64,000 nucleotides of DNA from contig CAVVIK010000005.1 of the NCBI GenBank assembly GCA_963748315.1, forward strand, positions 1 through 64,000, given 5' to 3'. The translations under genes were made by a program, and so were the position numbers. Below, piece by piece: positions 20,042-28,270 of the stretch. The notes beneath the pieces were generated by a model. That model was not told where the DNA came from. It saw only the letters and a list, made by a program, of their open reading frames with translations, and made no database searches. This DNA is from DASPHG01 sp963748315 (GTDB lineage Bacteria; Actinomycetota; Thermoleophilia; Solirubrobacterales; Thermoleophilaceae). The stretch's first letter is position 1. Each line of letters begins with the position of its first letter.

Positions 20042-21607
20042 TTGGCTAGGCCGGACCCTTACACTCGGACCATCAGGCGGCTACTGGTCCCAGCCCTCGC
20101 CTCGCTCCTCCTGGTCTGCCCCTGCGCAGGCCCACGACCGATTTCCGAAGGGCTTCCTGTGGGGGACCGCGAGTGCCGGGTTCCAGGTAGAGGCGGGCGG
20201 CAAGCCCGCGAACGCCGACCGGCGCAGCGACTGGTGGGTCTTCACGCATGACCGACAGCTGATCGAGGACGGCGTCGTGAGCGGCGATCGCGTCGAGCGC
20301 GGCCCGGGCTTCTGGCGCCGGTGGCCGAAAGGATCTCGATCTGCTCGCAACCGGCTCGACAACAACGCGATCCGGTTGGGCATCGAGTGGAGCCGGATCT
20401 TCCCGCGCTCGACGGCATCGGTGAGGACCGGACGCCGGGTGTCCAAGCGCGAGTTGCGACAGCTCGACGAGCTCGCGAACACAGCCGCGGTCCGCCGCTA
20501 CGCGCGGATTCTGCGCGGCGCCGCGTGACCGGGGCCTGCGCGTGATGCTCACGCTCAACCACTTCACGCTGCCCGTCTGGATCCATGACCCGATCGCGGT
20601 TCGCGAAGCCTTCGAGGGCGTCGGTCCCGACGACGACGTGCCGCGCGGACCTGAGGCGGGCGGGCTGGCTCGACCGCTCGACGGTGGCGGAGTTCCGCAA
20701 GTTCGCGGCATACGCGGCGTGGAAGCTGGGCCGGCATGTGCGCGCTGTGGGCGACCGTGAACGAGCCGCTCGTGACCGTCTCGCAGGGGTTCGTGTCGGT
20801 TCCCGGCGTCACGGGGGTGAAGGCGCCGGCGGTCCTCAACTACGCGGCCGCAATCAGAGCACTGGAGACCATCGCGCTGGCGAACGCGGCCGCCTACGAC
20901 GCGATTCACGCGCATGACCGGCGCGCACGCGTCGGGTTCGTCGTGAACCTGGCCGACTGGCGGCCGGGCGATCCCGCTAACGCGGACGATGTGACGGCGG
21001 CAGCCCACGCCGACCAGATCTTCAACCGGACGTTCTTCGAGACGGCGGTGAACGGGTGGTACGACACGGACGTGGACGGCGTCGAAGATCCGGGGGAGGT
21101 GCACGCCGAGCGCCGCGACAAGGCCGACTTCGTCGGGGTGAACCACTACTCGCCGGCCTATGCAGAGAAGACCGAGCCCGTGACCGACCGCATCCCGCTA
21201 TTCGACTTCATCCCGCAGATCACGTTCCGCGGTACCGGCAACCCGTCCGGCCCGGAGTGCCCGACGACGTGCACGGACTTCGGGTGGGAGATCGACCCGC
21301 GGGGCTGGCCGACGTCGTGCAGGAGGCCGCCTCCTACGGGAAGCCGGTCTACGTGACCGAGAACGGGATCGACGACGCCGAGCGACGACCAGCGCGCCGA
21401 GTACCTCCGCGGCTACCTGAGCGCGCTGCACGGCGCGATCGCCGACGGCGCCGATGTCCGCGGCTACTTCCACTGGTCGCTCCTCGACAACTTCGAGTGG
21501 GCCGAGGGCTTCGCGGCCAAGTTCGGCCTGTTCGCGTTCGACCGGCGCACCCTGAAGCGCGAGGCGCGGCCGAGCTCCCGAATCTTCGCTCAGCGCGGCG
21601 CGGACTA
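20042..21607 (+). CDS. Secreted GH1 beta-glucosidase-like enzyme, frameshifted
   Basis: Glycoside hydrolase family 1, a retaining TIM-barrel enzyme. A signal peptide (IRRLLVPALASLLLVCPCA) lies in one frame after a TTG at 20042. The mature protein opens in the next frame with FPKGFLWGTASAGFQVEAGG, then NAIRLGIEWSRIFPRS. Later pieces are MLTLNHFTLPVW, the acid/base motif ATVNEPLVTVSQGF (about 20750) and the nucleophile motif VYVTENGIDDAE (about 21350), then GYFHWSLLDNFEWAEGFAAK. Both catalytic glutamates are therefore present. At least five shifts are needed. Secretion suggests it trims external glycosides. Activity on glucosides rather than galactosides is assumed from the family. Confidence 0.75.
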
Positions 21608-21623
21608 ACTCCGTGCCCTGAGA

Positions 21624-22607
21624 TTACGGACAGCGGCCGAAGCGAGCGACCGGCGGATCGGCATCCTTGGTCCGCCGGGCGTCTGCGTTCGGGCGACAGG
21701 TGAGCCGGCGAGCGCCCTGCTTCGGCAGCCCCGCGGCCGCCGCCGTGAGCAGCCGCGGCCTCGGGTCGATCGGAGTGCCGAAGTGCCGGACCTCGAAGTG
21801 GAGGTGCGGCCCGGTCGAGCGGCCGGTCGAGCCGACGTAGCCGATCGTGTTGCCGCCGACGACCCATTGTCCCGGCGACACGGCGATGCTCGACAGGTGT
21901 GCGTACCACGACTCGAAGCCCAGCCGGTGCTTGATGACGACCAGGTTGCCGTAGCCGCCCGAGTTCCAGCCGGCGAAGGCCACGCGTCCACGGCCCGCGG
22001 CGCCGACGCGCCTGCCATATGCGGCCGGCATGTCGAGCCCGGTGTGCTGGCGTCCACTGACCCATCCGAAGCCATCGGTGATCGTTGCGCTGATCGGCCG
22101 GAGGAACCGCACCGGGTCGCCCGGAGTCGAGTACACGCGCCGGTGCCGAAGTGCGGCCAGCGTCGCCGGACCCGCGATGCCATCGACGGCCAGCCCCACA
22201 GCTCTTTGGTAGCGGAGAACGGCATCCTTGGTGTTCGGCCCGAAGCCGCCGTCGTATCCGCCCGGCCCGTAGCCACGACTGGCGAGCAGGAACTGGAGGG
22301 CGGCGACGTCCCAGCCGCGCATGCCCTTGTGCATGTTCCGGCTGCCGAGCCGGGGCCCGCCGCGCCGCCCGAGCGCGTGGCGCGTGCGCGGTCCCGCGAT
22401 GCCGTCCACCTGCAAGCCGTGGCGGCGCTGGTAGGTGCGCACCGCGCCGCGGGTCAGAGGCCCCGCGATTCCGTCGACCGAGCTCCCGTACAGCCCGAGC
22501 GCGCGCATGGCCACCTGGAGGGCGGCGACGTTCGCGCGGCTGGCGTCAGCGGCCGCGGGCAGGAGGAGGCCAACCCCAAGAACCAAGGCGAGTCCGGCTG
22601 CGCGCAT
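21624..22607 (-). CDS. Secreted M23 peptidase with two peptidoglycan-binding domains
   Basis: Intact 327-residue exported protein. Signal peptide at residues 1-22; two PG_binding_1 three-helix domains (about 24-80 and 95-152, each with VDGIAGP); then a LytM/M23 metallopeptidase domain (about 165-280). The zinc site is complete: H188/D192 in HTGLDMPA, and the HLH pair at 268-270 in TGPHLHFEVR, with the catalytic-side histidine in SWYAHLSS. It is expected to cleave peptidoglycan cross-links outside the membrane. It lies head-to-head with no neighbour of related function. Confidence 0.92.
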   Translation of the reverse strand: MRAAGLALVLGVGLLLPAAADASRANVAALQVAMRALGLYGSSVDGIAGPLTRGAVRTYQRRHGLQVDGIAGPRTRHALGRRGGPRLGSRNMHKGMRGWDVAALQFLLASRGYGPGGYDGGFGPNTKDAVLRYQRAVGLAVDGIAGPATLAALRHRRVYSTPGDPVRFLRPISATITDGFGWVSGRQHTGLDMPAAYGRRVGAAGRGRVAFAGWNSGGYGNLVVIKHRLGFESWYAHLSSIAVSPGQWVVGGNTIGYVGSTGRSTGPHLHFEVRHFGTPIDPRPRLLTAAAAGLPKQGARRLTCRPNADARRTKDADPPVARFGRCP

Positions 22608-22774
22608 GCGCGCGAAATCGGCCTATGCGCGGTTTCGCTGCACTTTTCGTCCCCGTTGTGGCCACGGCGTCCAGCGCCGCCGCGGGCGCGGAGCTGCGTC
22701 AAAACCGGCGGCGACCCCGGGTAGTCGGCGCCTGCCAGCCGACGAGACGTCGGTTCGCATTCGGGACGGCAGCG

Positions 22775-23224
22775 CTAGCGACGGCGCGAGATCCGGAAGA
22801 TCGGGTGCAGCGGTGCGATCAGGCGCAGGTCCTCGTCGGCCGCGTCGGCACCGACACCCTGAAAGAACGCGCCAACCTCCCAGGCCCACTTCTTCAGGTA
22901 CGCGCGAAGAAGCGGCAGCTTCTCTTCGTCGGGAACCTCGGTGGCGGTGGACTCCTCCGTTCTGAGGCCTTTTCGCAAGCGCCCCGAACTGTTCGCTCGT
23001 AGGTTGCGCACCCACTGTGTCTCGCCGCGCGGCGCCACGATGTACCGCTGGCCCTCGAACTCGAGCGGATTTACTGGTGTGCGCCGCCACTCACCGCTCT
23101 TGCGGCCGCGGACCTCGAGGACGCGGGAGCCCGCAAGGCTGAGGCCGAGGCGTGTCAGTCCTGCGACGCTCGGGTTGAAGACGTGTTTCGTGAACCACCC
23201 GGGGCGCTGGTAGTTGGTCGTCAT
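22775..23224 (-). CDS. Deazaflavin (F420)-dependent nitroreductase family protein
   Basis: 149-residue protein of the Ddn/split-barrel F420 family. The segments WFTKHVFNPSVAGLTRLGLS, GSRVLEVRGRKSGEWRRTPV (typical RxSGxxRxTPV) and RYIVAPRGETQWVRNLRANS are diagnostic. I use ATG 23224 (MTTNYQRPG); a longer frame to 23314 has no family similarity. Such enzymes reduce quinones or nitro compounds with F420H2, typical of actinobacteria. Its promoter would lie in the region that holds repeat R2. Confidence 0.85.
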   Translation of the reverse strand: MTTNYQRPGWFTKHVFNPSVAGLTRLGLSLAGSRVLEVRGRKSGEWRRTPVNPLEFEGQRYIVAPRGETQWVRNLRANSSGRLRKGLRTEESTATEVPDEEKLPLLRAYLKKWAWEVGAFFQGVGADAADEDLRLIAPLHPIFRISRRR

Positions 23225-23307
23225 AGGCTCAATTGTGGACACGCCAACACGAAGCAGGCGGACTACCGCGTGAATCGTCACGTAAGACCGGACGGGCTGC
23301 AGAGGTA

Positions 23308-23405
23308 CCGTCACGGGGATTCGAAGTCGTTCCGGCTTCGCTTAGTTGTGCGGCACCTTCGGCGGCGAGCGGGTTGATGTACCGCTCTCGACCGCATGCG
23401 TCAGG
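23308..23405 (+). repeat. Direct repeat R2, tRNA-Glu-like (right copy)
   Basis: Right copy of the repeat. Bases 23306-23325 match 19 of 20 bases of the tRNA-Glu 3' end (24309-24328), in the same orientation. The following bases GTCGTTC are shared with R1 but not with the tRNA. Bases 23381-23405 are identical to 19020-19044. This looks like a core sequence captured from the tRNA gene, as in integrase attachment sites. Confidence 0.6.
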
Positions 23406-23508
23406 GGCTTGTTGTCGGCGCATTTGTCGCGCGCAGACGAAGTGAAGCTCGGGCATGTCCTCCCGGGGCGGAGCGCAAGGCGTCAAGGTGGGCGATACTC
23501 CTGAGGCA

Positions 23509-23900
23509 ATGTCGCAAGCGAACGTCGAGATAGCCTGGCGGCCGCGCTGGACGCCTACACCGACCGAGACTCTGGAAGGGGCGCTGAAACACGCCGCGCC
23601 CGACTGCGAATTCGATTGGTCGCGTTCGGTCGGTCCACAACGAGGGGTGTATGGACGCGATGAGTTCCGGCAACTCGATCTCGCCGAGGCCCTTGAATCC
23701 GTTCGGATCGAGCCGCAGGAGTTCATCGAGGCTGGCGACACTTGATCACGCCGCTCATCGGATACGGCCGCGGACGCGATGGGATGGAAGTGACGGCGCG
23801 TTTCACCTCCCTATGGACGTTCCGCGACGGCAAGATCGTTCGGGTCACCCTCTACCAAGAGCGTCACGAAGCCCTCGAAGCCGTGGGCCTGCGGGAGTAG
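23509..23900 (+). CDS. SnoaL/NTF2-like protein, frameshifted
   Basis: A protein of about 130 residues with a cone-shaped SnoaL/NTF2 fold. ATG 23509 gives MSQANVEIAW, then DCEFDWSRSVGPQRGVYGRD and ALESVRIEPQEFIEAGD. After a shift near 23740 come GMEVTARFTSLWTFRDGKIV and the end EALEAVGLRE. The family binds small hydrophobic ligands or acts as isomerase/hydrolase; many paralogues of unknown role occur in Thermoleophilia. It is paired with the next gene, three bases downstream. Confidence 0.7.
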
Positions 23901-23903
23901 GCG

Positions 23904-24308
23904 ATGTCGCAGGAGAACGTCGAGACCGCACGGCGTGCCTACGAGGCGATGAACAAACGCGACTACACGGCGTTCTTCGCTGCGGTGGATCGTGAGGTCG
24001 AATTTGTGTTTCCCGAGGGCGGCATGAACGCCGGGACCCATCGGGGAGCCCGCGCGGTGCGGCAGTTCATGGAGAGTTACGACGAATCGTTCGAGAACTT
24101 TCAGGTCGTGCCGGAGGAGTTCTTCGAGGTGGGCGACCAGGTCGTCGCGTTCGTCCGACAGTCTGGCCGGGGACGCGAGAGCGGCGTCGAGATCGAGACC
24201 ACCCCTGTCCACCTCTTGACTCTACGCGGAGGGAAGGTGCGACGGCTGGAGGCATTCCCGGACCGCAAAAAACAGGCCGTGCTCAAAGCTGTCGGACTGC
24301 GCAGCTAG
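23904..24308 (+). CDS. SnoaL/NTF2-like protein
   Basis: Intact 134-residue protein opening MSQENVETARRAYEAMNKRD. It is a paralogue of the upstream gene: same N-terminus, same EFFEVGDQVVAFVRQSGRGR centre, same AVGLR C-terminus. SnoaL-like fold. No catalytic residues can be assigned. The stop abuts the 3' end of the tRNA-Glu gene on the other strand with no gap. Confidence 0.88.
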   Translation: MSQENVETARRAYEAMNKRDYTAFFAAVDREVEFVFPEGGMNAGTHRGARAVRQFMESYDESFENFQVVPEEFFEVGDQVVAFVRQSGRGRESGVEIETTPVHLLTLRGGKVRRLEAFPDRKKQAVLKAVGLRS

Positions 24309-24381
24309 TACCGCCACGGGGATTCGAACCCCGGTTTCCGCCGTGAGAGGGCGGCGTCCTAGTCCCCTAGACGATGGCGGC
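24309..24381 (-). tRNA. tRNA-Glu (CTC anticodon)
   Basis: A 73-base cloverleaf on the minus strand. Acceptor GCCGCCA pairs with TGGCGGT (first pair G-U); the anticodon arm is CCGCC / CTCTCAC / GGCGG, with anticodon CTC reading GAG; the T-arm is CCGGGGTTCGAATCCCCGT-like, with the invariant GTTCGAAT. CCA is not encoded. The 3' end is duplicated in repeats R1 and R2. The SnoaL-like gene ends exactly where the tRNA ends. Confidence 0.95.
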
Positions 24382-24464
24382 CTGGGAACGGGCGATTCTA
24401 GAGGCTCGGCCGTGGTCCTTCCTGGGCGCGATTGCCGCGGCGGGCGCTCAGTAGCCTCGAACGG

Positions 24465-25289
24465 ATGCTGGATACGCCCCGGCGGCTCTGGATGGCCGCG
24501 GCTGCCTGCGTCGCCGCCTTCCTGGTCCTGCTGGCGGTCGTCTACACGACCGAGCCGGGTGCCGCCGCCGACCAGCGCGCACTTCACGGCTTTGGCGAGC
24601 TCCAGCGGCCGCGCCTCGCCGAGCTCGCCGACAGCATCGCCAACCTCGCCGACCCCAAGCCCTTCGCGCTGATCGGGCTCATTCTCGTCGCGATCGCGTT
24701 CGTGCGTGGCTATCCGTTCGTGGGACTCGCCGCCGGAGTGATGCTGGTGGGGGCGAACGTGACGAGCCAGGTGCTGAAGCCGCTGCTCGCGAACCCACGC
24801 GGGACGTTCGGCGAGTTCGACGTCGCCGCCGAGGCCTTCCCCAGCGGGCACGCCACGGCGGCGATGTCGCTGTCGCTGGCGGCGGTGATGGTCGTGCCCG
24901 CACGGCTCAAGCCGCTGGTCGGCAGCATCGGCGCACTCTTCGCCGTCGCGGTTGGCTTCGCGATCATGTCGCTCGACTGGCACTTCCCAAGCGACGTCGC
25001 CGGCGGGTATCTCGTCGCCCCGACGTGGTGCTTCGCCGCGCTGGCGGTGCTGCGGACGGGCCGGCTGAGGGCCGCCCTCCCGACGCGCGAGGAGCCCTAC
25101 GCGTGGTGGCCGGCGATGGTGGCGATGCTTGTGCCGCTCGTGGTGGTCGGCTGGCTGGCGCTCGAGCGCCTGCCGCGGGTGACGGGCTACGCGGAGGGCC
25201 ACACGACGTTCGCGGTGGTCGCGGCGGCCACGGCCGTGCTCGTGGCCCTCCTCGTCGGCGCCGTGCTCACCGTCCACGACCGGCGCTGA
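24465..25289 (+). CDS. PAP2-family membrane phosphatase
   Basis: 274-residue membrane protein of the phosphatidic-acid phosphatase type 2 family. The active-site motifs are present in order: K105-PLLANPRG (motif 1-like), PSGH at residues 126-129, and SLDWHFPSDVAGG with His173 and Asp177. About six hydrophobic helices. Likely substrates are lipid phosphates such as undecaprenyl diphosphate or phosphatidic acid. I use ATG 24465 rather than the in-frame upstream start at 24432. It is followed by a strong hairpin (25294-25326). Confidence 0.85.
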   Translation: MLDTPRRLWMAAAACVAAFLVLLAVVYTTEPGAAADQRALHGFGELQRPRLAELADSIANLADPKPFALIGLILVAIAFVRGYPFVGLAAGVMLVGANVTSQVLKPLLANPRGTFGEFDVAAEAFPSGHATAAMSLSLAAVMVVPARLKPLVGSIGALFAVAVGFAIMSLDWHFPSDVAGGYLVAPTWCFAALAVLRTGRLRAALPTREEPYAWWPAMVAMLVPLVVVGWLALERLPRVTGYAEGHTTFAVVAAATAVLVALLVGAVLTVHDRR

Positions 25290-25293
25290 AACC

Positions 25294-25326
25294 GGGAAGG
25301 GCGCCCCGTCATGGAGCGCCCTTCCC
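25294..25326 (+). terminator. Perfect 11-bp hairpin after the PAP2 gene
   Basis: GGGAAGGGCGC (25294-25304) and its exact complement GCGCCCTTCCC (25316-25326) form an 11-bp stem with an 11-base loop, starting five bases after the stop. The following sequence TTGGGGGT is poor in T, so termination may be weak or need Rho. It insulates the riboswitch operon from the PAP2 gene. Confidence 0.65.
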
Positions 25327-25489
25327 TTGGGGGTACTTCCTGTTGGGCCTTCGGCTGGTGGCGGAGACACACTCGCCGAAGGGCGTTCTCTTCATGCCCT
25401 CCGATTGACAAGTCGGCGAACGCCCCGGCCCTGGTCCTCGGTGCTTGGAACGCTCGGGCGCGCGCGAAGTTGGAGGGTTGCGCGTGTAT

Positions 25490-25660
25490 CCTGGGCGGCG
25501 ACCGGTGGTCAAGGGAAGTCCGGTGCAAATCCGGCGCGGTCCCGCCACTGTGACCGGCTAGGCCATCCGCCAATGGCAGCCACTGGGGAGCGACAGCACC
25601 CCGGGAAGGCGCGGAAGGGCGAATCCGGGAGCCAGGAGACCTGCCTCCGGTCACAGGCAA
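25490..25660 (+). promoter_or_regulatory. Cobalamin riboswitch
   Basis: Leader element with the conserved core of cobalamin (B12-box) riboswitches in order: AAGGGAAGTCCGGTGCAAAT, then GCGGTCCCGCCACTGTGACC, and the 3' B12 box GAGCCAGGAGACCTGCC (25628-25646). GACCGG near 25498 can pair with CCGGTC at 25648-25653 to close the structure. The first gene starts about 30 bases later with an AGGAAAGG ribosome site, so control of translation by occlusion is plausible. This makes cobalamin (or a derivative) the regulator of the DUF4430-ECF operon. Confidence 0.95.
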
Positions 25661-25689
25661 CGTCAACCCTCGAGGAAAGGGTGCCTCTG

Positions 25690-26652
25690 ATGCACATCCA
25701 TTCCCTGAAGCGCGCGGCTCTTGCCGTGTGCGTGTTCGTGGTGATGGCGGCTTCGCCCGCCATCGCCGATGCCGTGACCACCAAGCTGCGTGTCGAGGCC
25801 GCCGGCCACGACATCGGCCCGGGCTTCCGCTACGTGCACGACTCTGTGACGTACGAGGCGAGCGCCGCGTGTGGTGGCACTAGCAACACCTACACGATCG
25901 ACGGCCCGTCGGCCCTCGGTCTTGTATTCCAGGCGGCCGAATTCACCCGCGACCTGCGTCCGGTGCAGGTCAGCGACGAGTTCGACTTCGGCAAGTTCGT
26001 ATGCGGTATCGGCGGCTTCGTCGGCAGTGACACGCAGTTTTGGAGCTACAAGGTCGATCACGTCCTGCCGGAGATCGGAGCCGATCAGTTCCCGATCAAC
26101 CGCTCCCATGGCGAGGTGCTCTGGTACTTCGTGAACCTCGACACCGGCTCGAACGTCGGCAAGGAGCTCGAGCTCGGCCTGTCCGAGAGCGTCGTGCAGG
26201 CAGGCGCTCCGGTGGACGTGACCGTCCGCGAATACGACGACAACGGCCAGGTGATGCCTGCGGCCGGCGTGACGTTGGAGGGCACCGACGGCGTAATGAC
26301 CGACGCGAACGGCGAGGCGAGTGTCACCTTCGACGAGGCCAGCCGGCCGTTCATCCGCGGCGTCCGCAACGGCGACGTCCAGACGGACCTGCTGCACCTG
26401 TGCGTGTGGGAGGACTCCGCTTCGGAGTGCGACAGGTGGCTGACCGGTTGGACCATTGGCACCCGTGGCGATGACCGCATGCGCGGCACCGACAACCCGG
26501 AGCGGTTTGCCGGCCGCGCCGGCGACGACAGGATCAACTCGCGCGGCGACGACGCGTCGGACAAGATCCGCTGCGGCCGCGGCGACGACGTCGCGCGCGT
26601 CGACCAGCTCGATCGCGTCAAGCGCAACTGCGAGACGGTCAGGCGACGGTGA
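25690..26652 (+). CDS. Secreted DUF4430 protein with RTX-like C-terminus
   Basis: 320-residue exported protein, first gene under the cobalamin riboswitch. Signal peptide at residues 1-26. A DUF4430 (transcobalamin-C-terminal-like) domain at about 35-150, with CGGTSNTYTIDGPSALGLVF, then FWSYKVDHVLPEIG and VLWYFVN. An Ig-like/carboxypeptidase-regulatory repeat at about 165-235 (AAGVTLEGTDGVMTDANGEA). A C-terminal set of aspartate/glycine repeats at 255-310 (IGTRGDDRMRGTD, GRAGDDRIN, GRGDDVARV) like calcium-binding RTX units. DUF4430 forms one of the two B12-gripping domains in animal intrinsic factor. I infer an extracellular cobalamin-binding or scaffold protein. There is no membrane anchor. 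The stop overlaps the next GTG. Confidence 0.85.
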   Translation: MHIHSLKRAALAVCVFVVMAASPAIADAVTTKLRVEAAGHDIGPGFRYVHDSVTYEASAACGGTSNTYTIDGPSALGLVFQAAEFTRDLRPVQVSDEFDFGKFVCGIGGFVGSDTQFWSYKVDHVLPEIGADQFPINRSHGEVLWYFVNLDTGSNVGKELELGLSESVVQAGAPVDVTVREYDDNGQVMPAAGVTLEGTDGVMTDANGEASVTFDEASRPFIRGVRNGDVQTDLLHLCVWEDSASECDRWLTGWTIGTRGDDRMRGTDNPERFAGRAGDDRINSRGDDASDKIRCGRGDDVARVDQLDRVKRNCETVRRR

Positions 26653-27344
26653 CCCGAGCCGTACTTGCGATTGCCGCCGTCCTCGCGTTTGCGGGGGCGG
26701 CGGCGCCGCTCGCAACCGGCGCGCCGCGCTTCGATCAGCTCGTCGTCTTCCGCGACGGGACGGCCAAGAGCGAGACCGTCGGCACGGCACGCACGCGCAC
26801 ACGCGCGAGTGACCACCGCTGCCGCGTGCCCCGCGCGACGCCGCTGGCTGCACTCGTGCGCAGTGACGTGGCGAAGCTCAAGGTGCGCGACTTCTCCGGC
26901 TCCTGCGACCCGGCGAGCCTGTTCGTGCGCAAAATTGGCGACGACCGGAATCGCGGCGACTCGGGCTGGGTCTACAAGGTCGGCAACCGGCAGGGCACGA
27001 CCGGCGCCGCCGACCCGAGCGGGCCCTTCGGCAGCGGGCGGATCAAGCGGCGCGTGCGGGTGACGTGGTTCTACTGCGTCTTCCGTGTGGGCGGCTGCCA
27101 GCGGACGCTCGGACTGCGAGTGCGCGATGAGGGCGGGGGAACCGTCTCGGCGCGGGTCACTGCATACGACGACGAGGGGCGTGGCACGCGGCTCGCGGGC
27201 GCGACGGTTCATGCTGGCAACCGCACGGCCGAGACCGACTCGGACGGGACCGCGACGCTGGCCCTCGCCTCCGGCGCACACCGGCTGTACGCGGAGAAGG
27301 ACGGCTTCGTCCGCTCGTTCGCCGAGAGGGTGCGCGTCGAGTGA
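26649..27344 (+). CDS. Secreted DUF4430-like protein
   Basis: 231-residue exported protein. Signal peptide (RAVLAIAAVLAFAGAAAPLA); a divergent DUF4430-like domain at about 65-145, ending SGWVYKVGNRQGTTGAAD and RVRVTWFYCVF; then a C-terminal Ig-like/regulatory repeat (GTRLAGATVHAGNRTAETDS) of the kind seen in the preceding gene. It overlaps both neighbours by four bases (GTGA). Four or more cysteines may form disulfides. A role in cobalamin capture is inferred from fold, export and operon position. Confidence 0.75.
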   Translation: MTRAVLAIAAVLAFAGAAAPLATGAPRFDQLVVFRDGTAKSETVGTARTRTRASDHRCRVPRATPLAALVRSDVAKLKVRDFSGSCDPASLFVRKIGDDRNRGDSGWVYKVGNRQGTTGAADPSGPFGSGRIKRRVRVTWFYCVFRVGGCQRTLGLRVRDEGGGTVSARVTAYDDEGRGTRLAGATVHAGNRTAETDSDGTATLALASGAHRLYAEKDGFVRSFAERVRVE

Positions 27345-28270
27345 CGCGCCTCGCCGCCGTCGCCGTCACCATCGCCATCTGCCTCGGCGGGTGCGGGTTC
27401 GGCGAGGGCGACGCGCAGGACGGCGGCGCAGACATCCGCGTGACGAAGGACTTCGGCCACGAGCAGCTGGCCGCCGACAAGATCGACACGGTGCACGAGG
27501 ACGAGAGCGTCATGCGCCTGCTCCAGTCGCAGCACGACGTCGACACGCGCTTCGGCGGCAATTTCGTGGAGGCGATCGACGGCCTCGAGGGTTCCGGGGG
27601 CGGGGGCGGCACGCGCGACTGGTTCTACTACGTAAACGGCATCTGGGCCGACCGCGGCGCGGCGGACTGGGAGGTGCACGCCGGCGACGTGATCCAGTGG
27701 GACAACCGCGACTGGAGCGCGAAGGAGCGCATCCCGGCGATCGTCGGCGCCTACCCCGAGCCGTTCCGCAGCGGTCTCGAGGGCGAGCGGCTGCCGGTCC
27801 GACTGGAGTGCGCCGACTCGGACGACGAGGCGTGCTCCTCCGTCAAGGACGCGCTGACCGGCGTCGGTGCGCGTGTCAGCTCGTCGCAGCTCGCTGCCTC
27901 GGGCGGCAAGGACCTCGTCCGGGTGGTCGTGGGGACGTGGGACGAGCTGCGCGACGTGCGCACGCCCGCCCTGCTCGAGGAGGGGCCGGAGGCGAGCGGG
28001 GTGTTCGCGCGCTTCACCGATGACGGCCAGCGGCTCGAGCTACTCGACGAGGACGGCGAAGCCGTGCAAACCGCCGACCCGGGGACGGGCCTCGTGGCCG
28101 CGACCGCGCTCGAGGAGCAGGCCGTGGTGTGGATCGTGACCGGGCTCGACGACCTCGGCGTCCAGGCGGCGGCCTCCATCCTCGACGCGCGCTCGCTGCG
28201 CAACGCGTTCGCCGTCGCAGCGACCGCAGACGGGCCGGTCAAGCTCCCGCTGCCGGAGGACGGCGGATGA
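27341..28270 (+). CDS. DUF4430 lipoprotein
   Basis: 309-residue lipoprotein with lipobox LGGC (Cys18), so it is held on the outer face of the membrane. It has the most canonical DUF4430 domain of the three: residues 31-128, with DWFYYVNGIWADRGA and AGDVIQWDNRDW, the Y-x-V-N-G and W-D-x-R-D-W signatures. The C-terminal half (130-309) is a conserved-looking alpha/beta region that I do not recognise (LVRVVVGTWDELRDVRTPAL). By analogy with ECF-linked lipoproteins it could hand cobalamin to the S-component encoded two genes downstream. Confidence 0.85.
   Translation: MTRLAAVAVTIAICLGGCGFGEGDAQDGGADIRVTKDFGHEQLAADKIDTVHEDESVMRLLQSQHDVDTRFGGNFVEAIDGLEGSGGGGGTRDWFYYVNGIWADRGAADWEVHAGDVIQWDNRDWSAKERIPAIVGAYPEPFRSGLEGERLPVRLECADSDDEACSSVKDALTGVGARVSSSQLAASGGKDLVRVVVGTWDELRDVRTPALLEEGPEASGVFARFTDDGQRLELLDEDGEAVQTADPGTGLVAATALEEQAVVWIVTGLDDLGVQAAASILDARSLRNAFAVAATADGPVKLPLPEDGG

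Noticed and set aside
25294..25326. Reading the PAP2 hairpin as part of the riboswitch
   Set aside because: It lies about 165 bases before the riboswitch core, pairs with itself perfectly and directly follows the PAP2 stop, so it is better explained as that gene's terminator.
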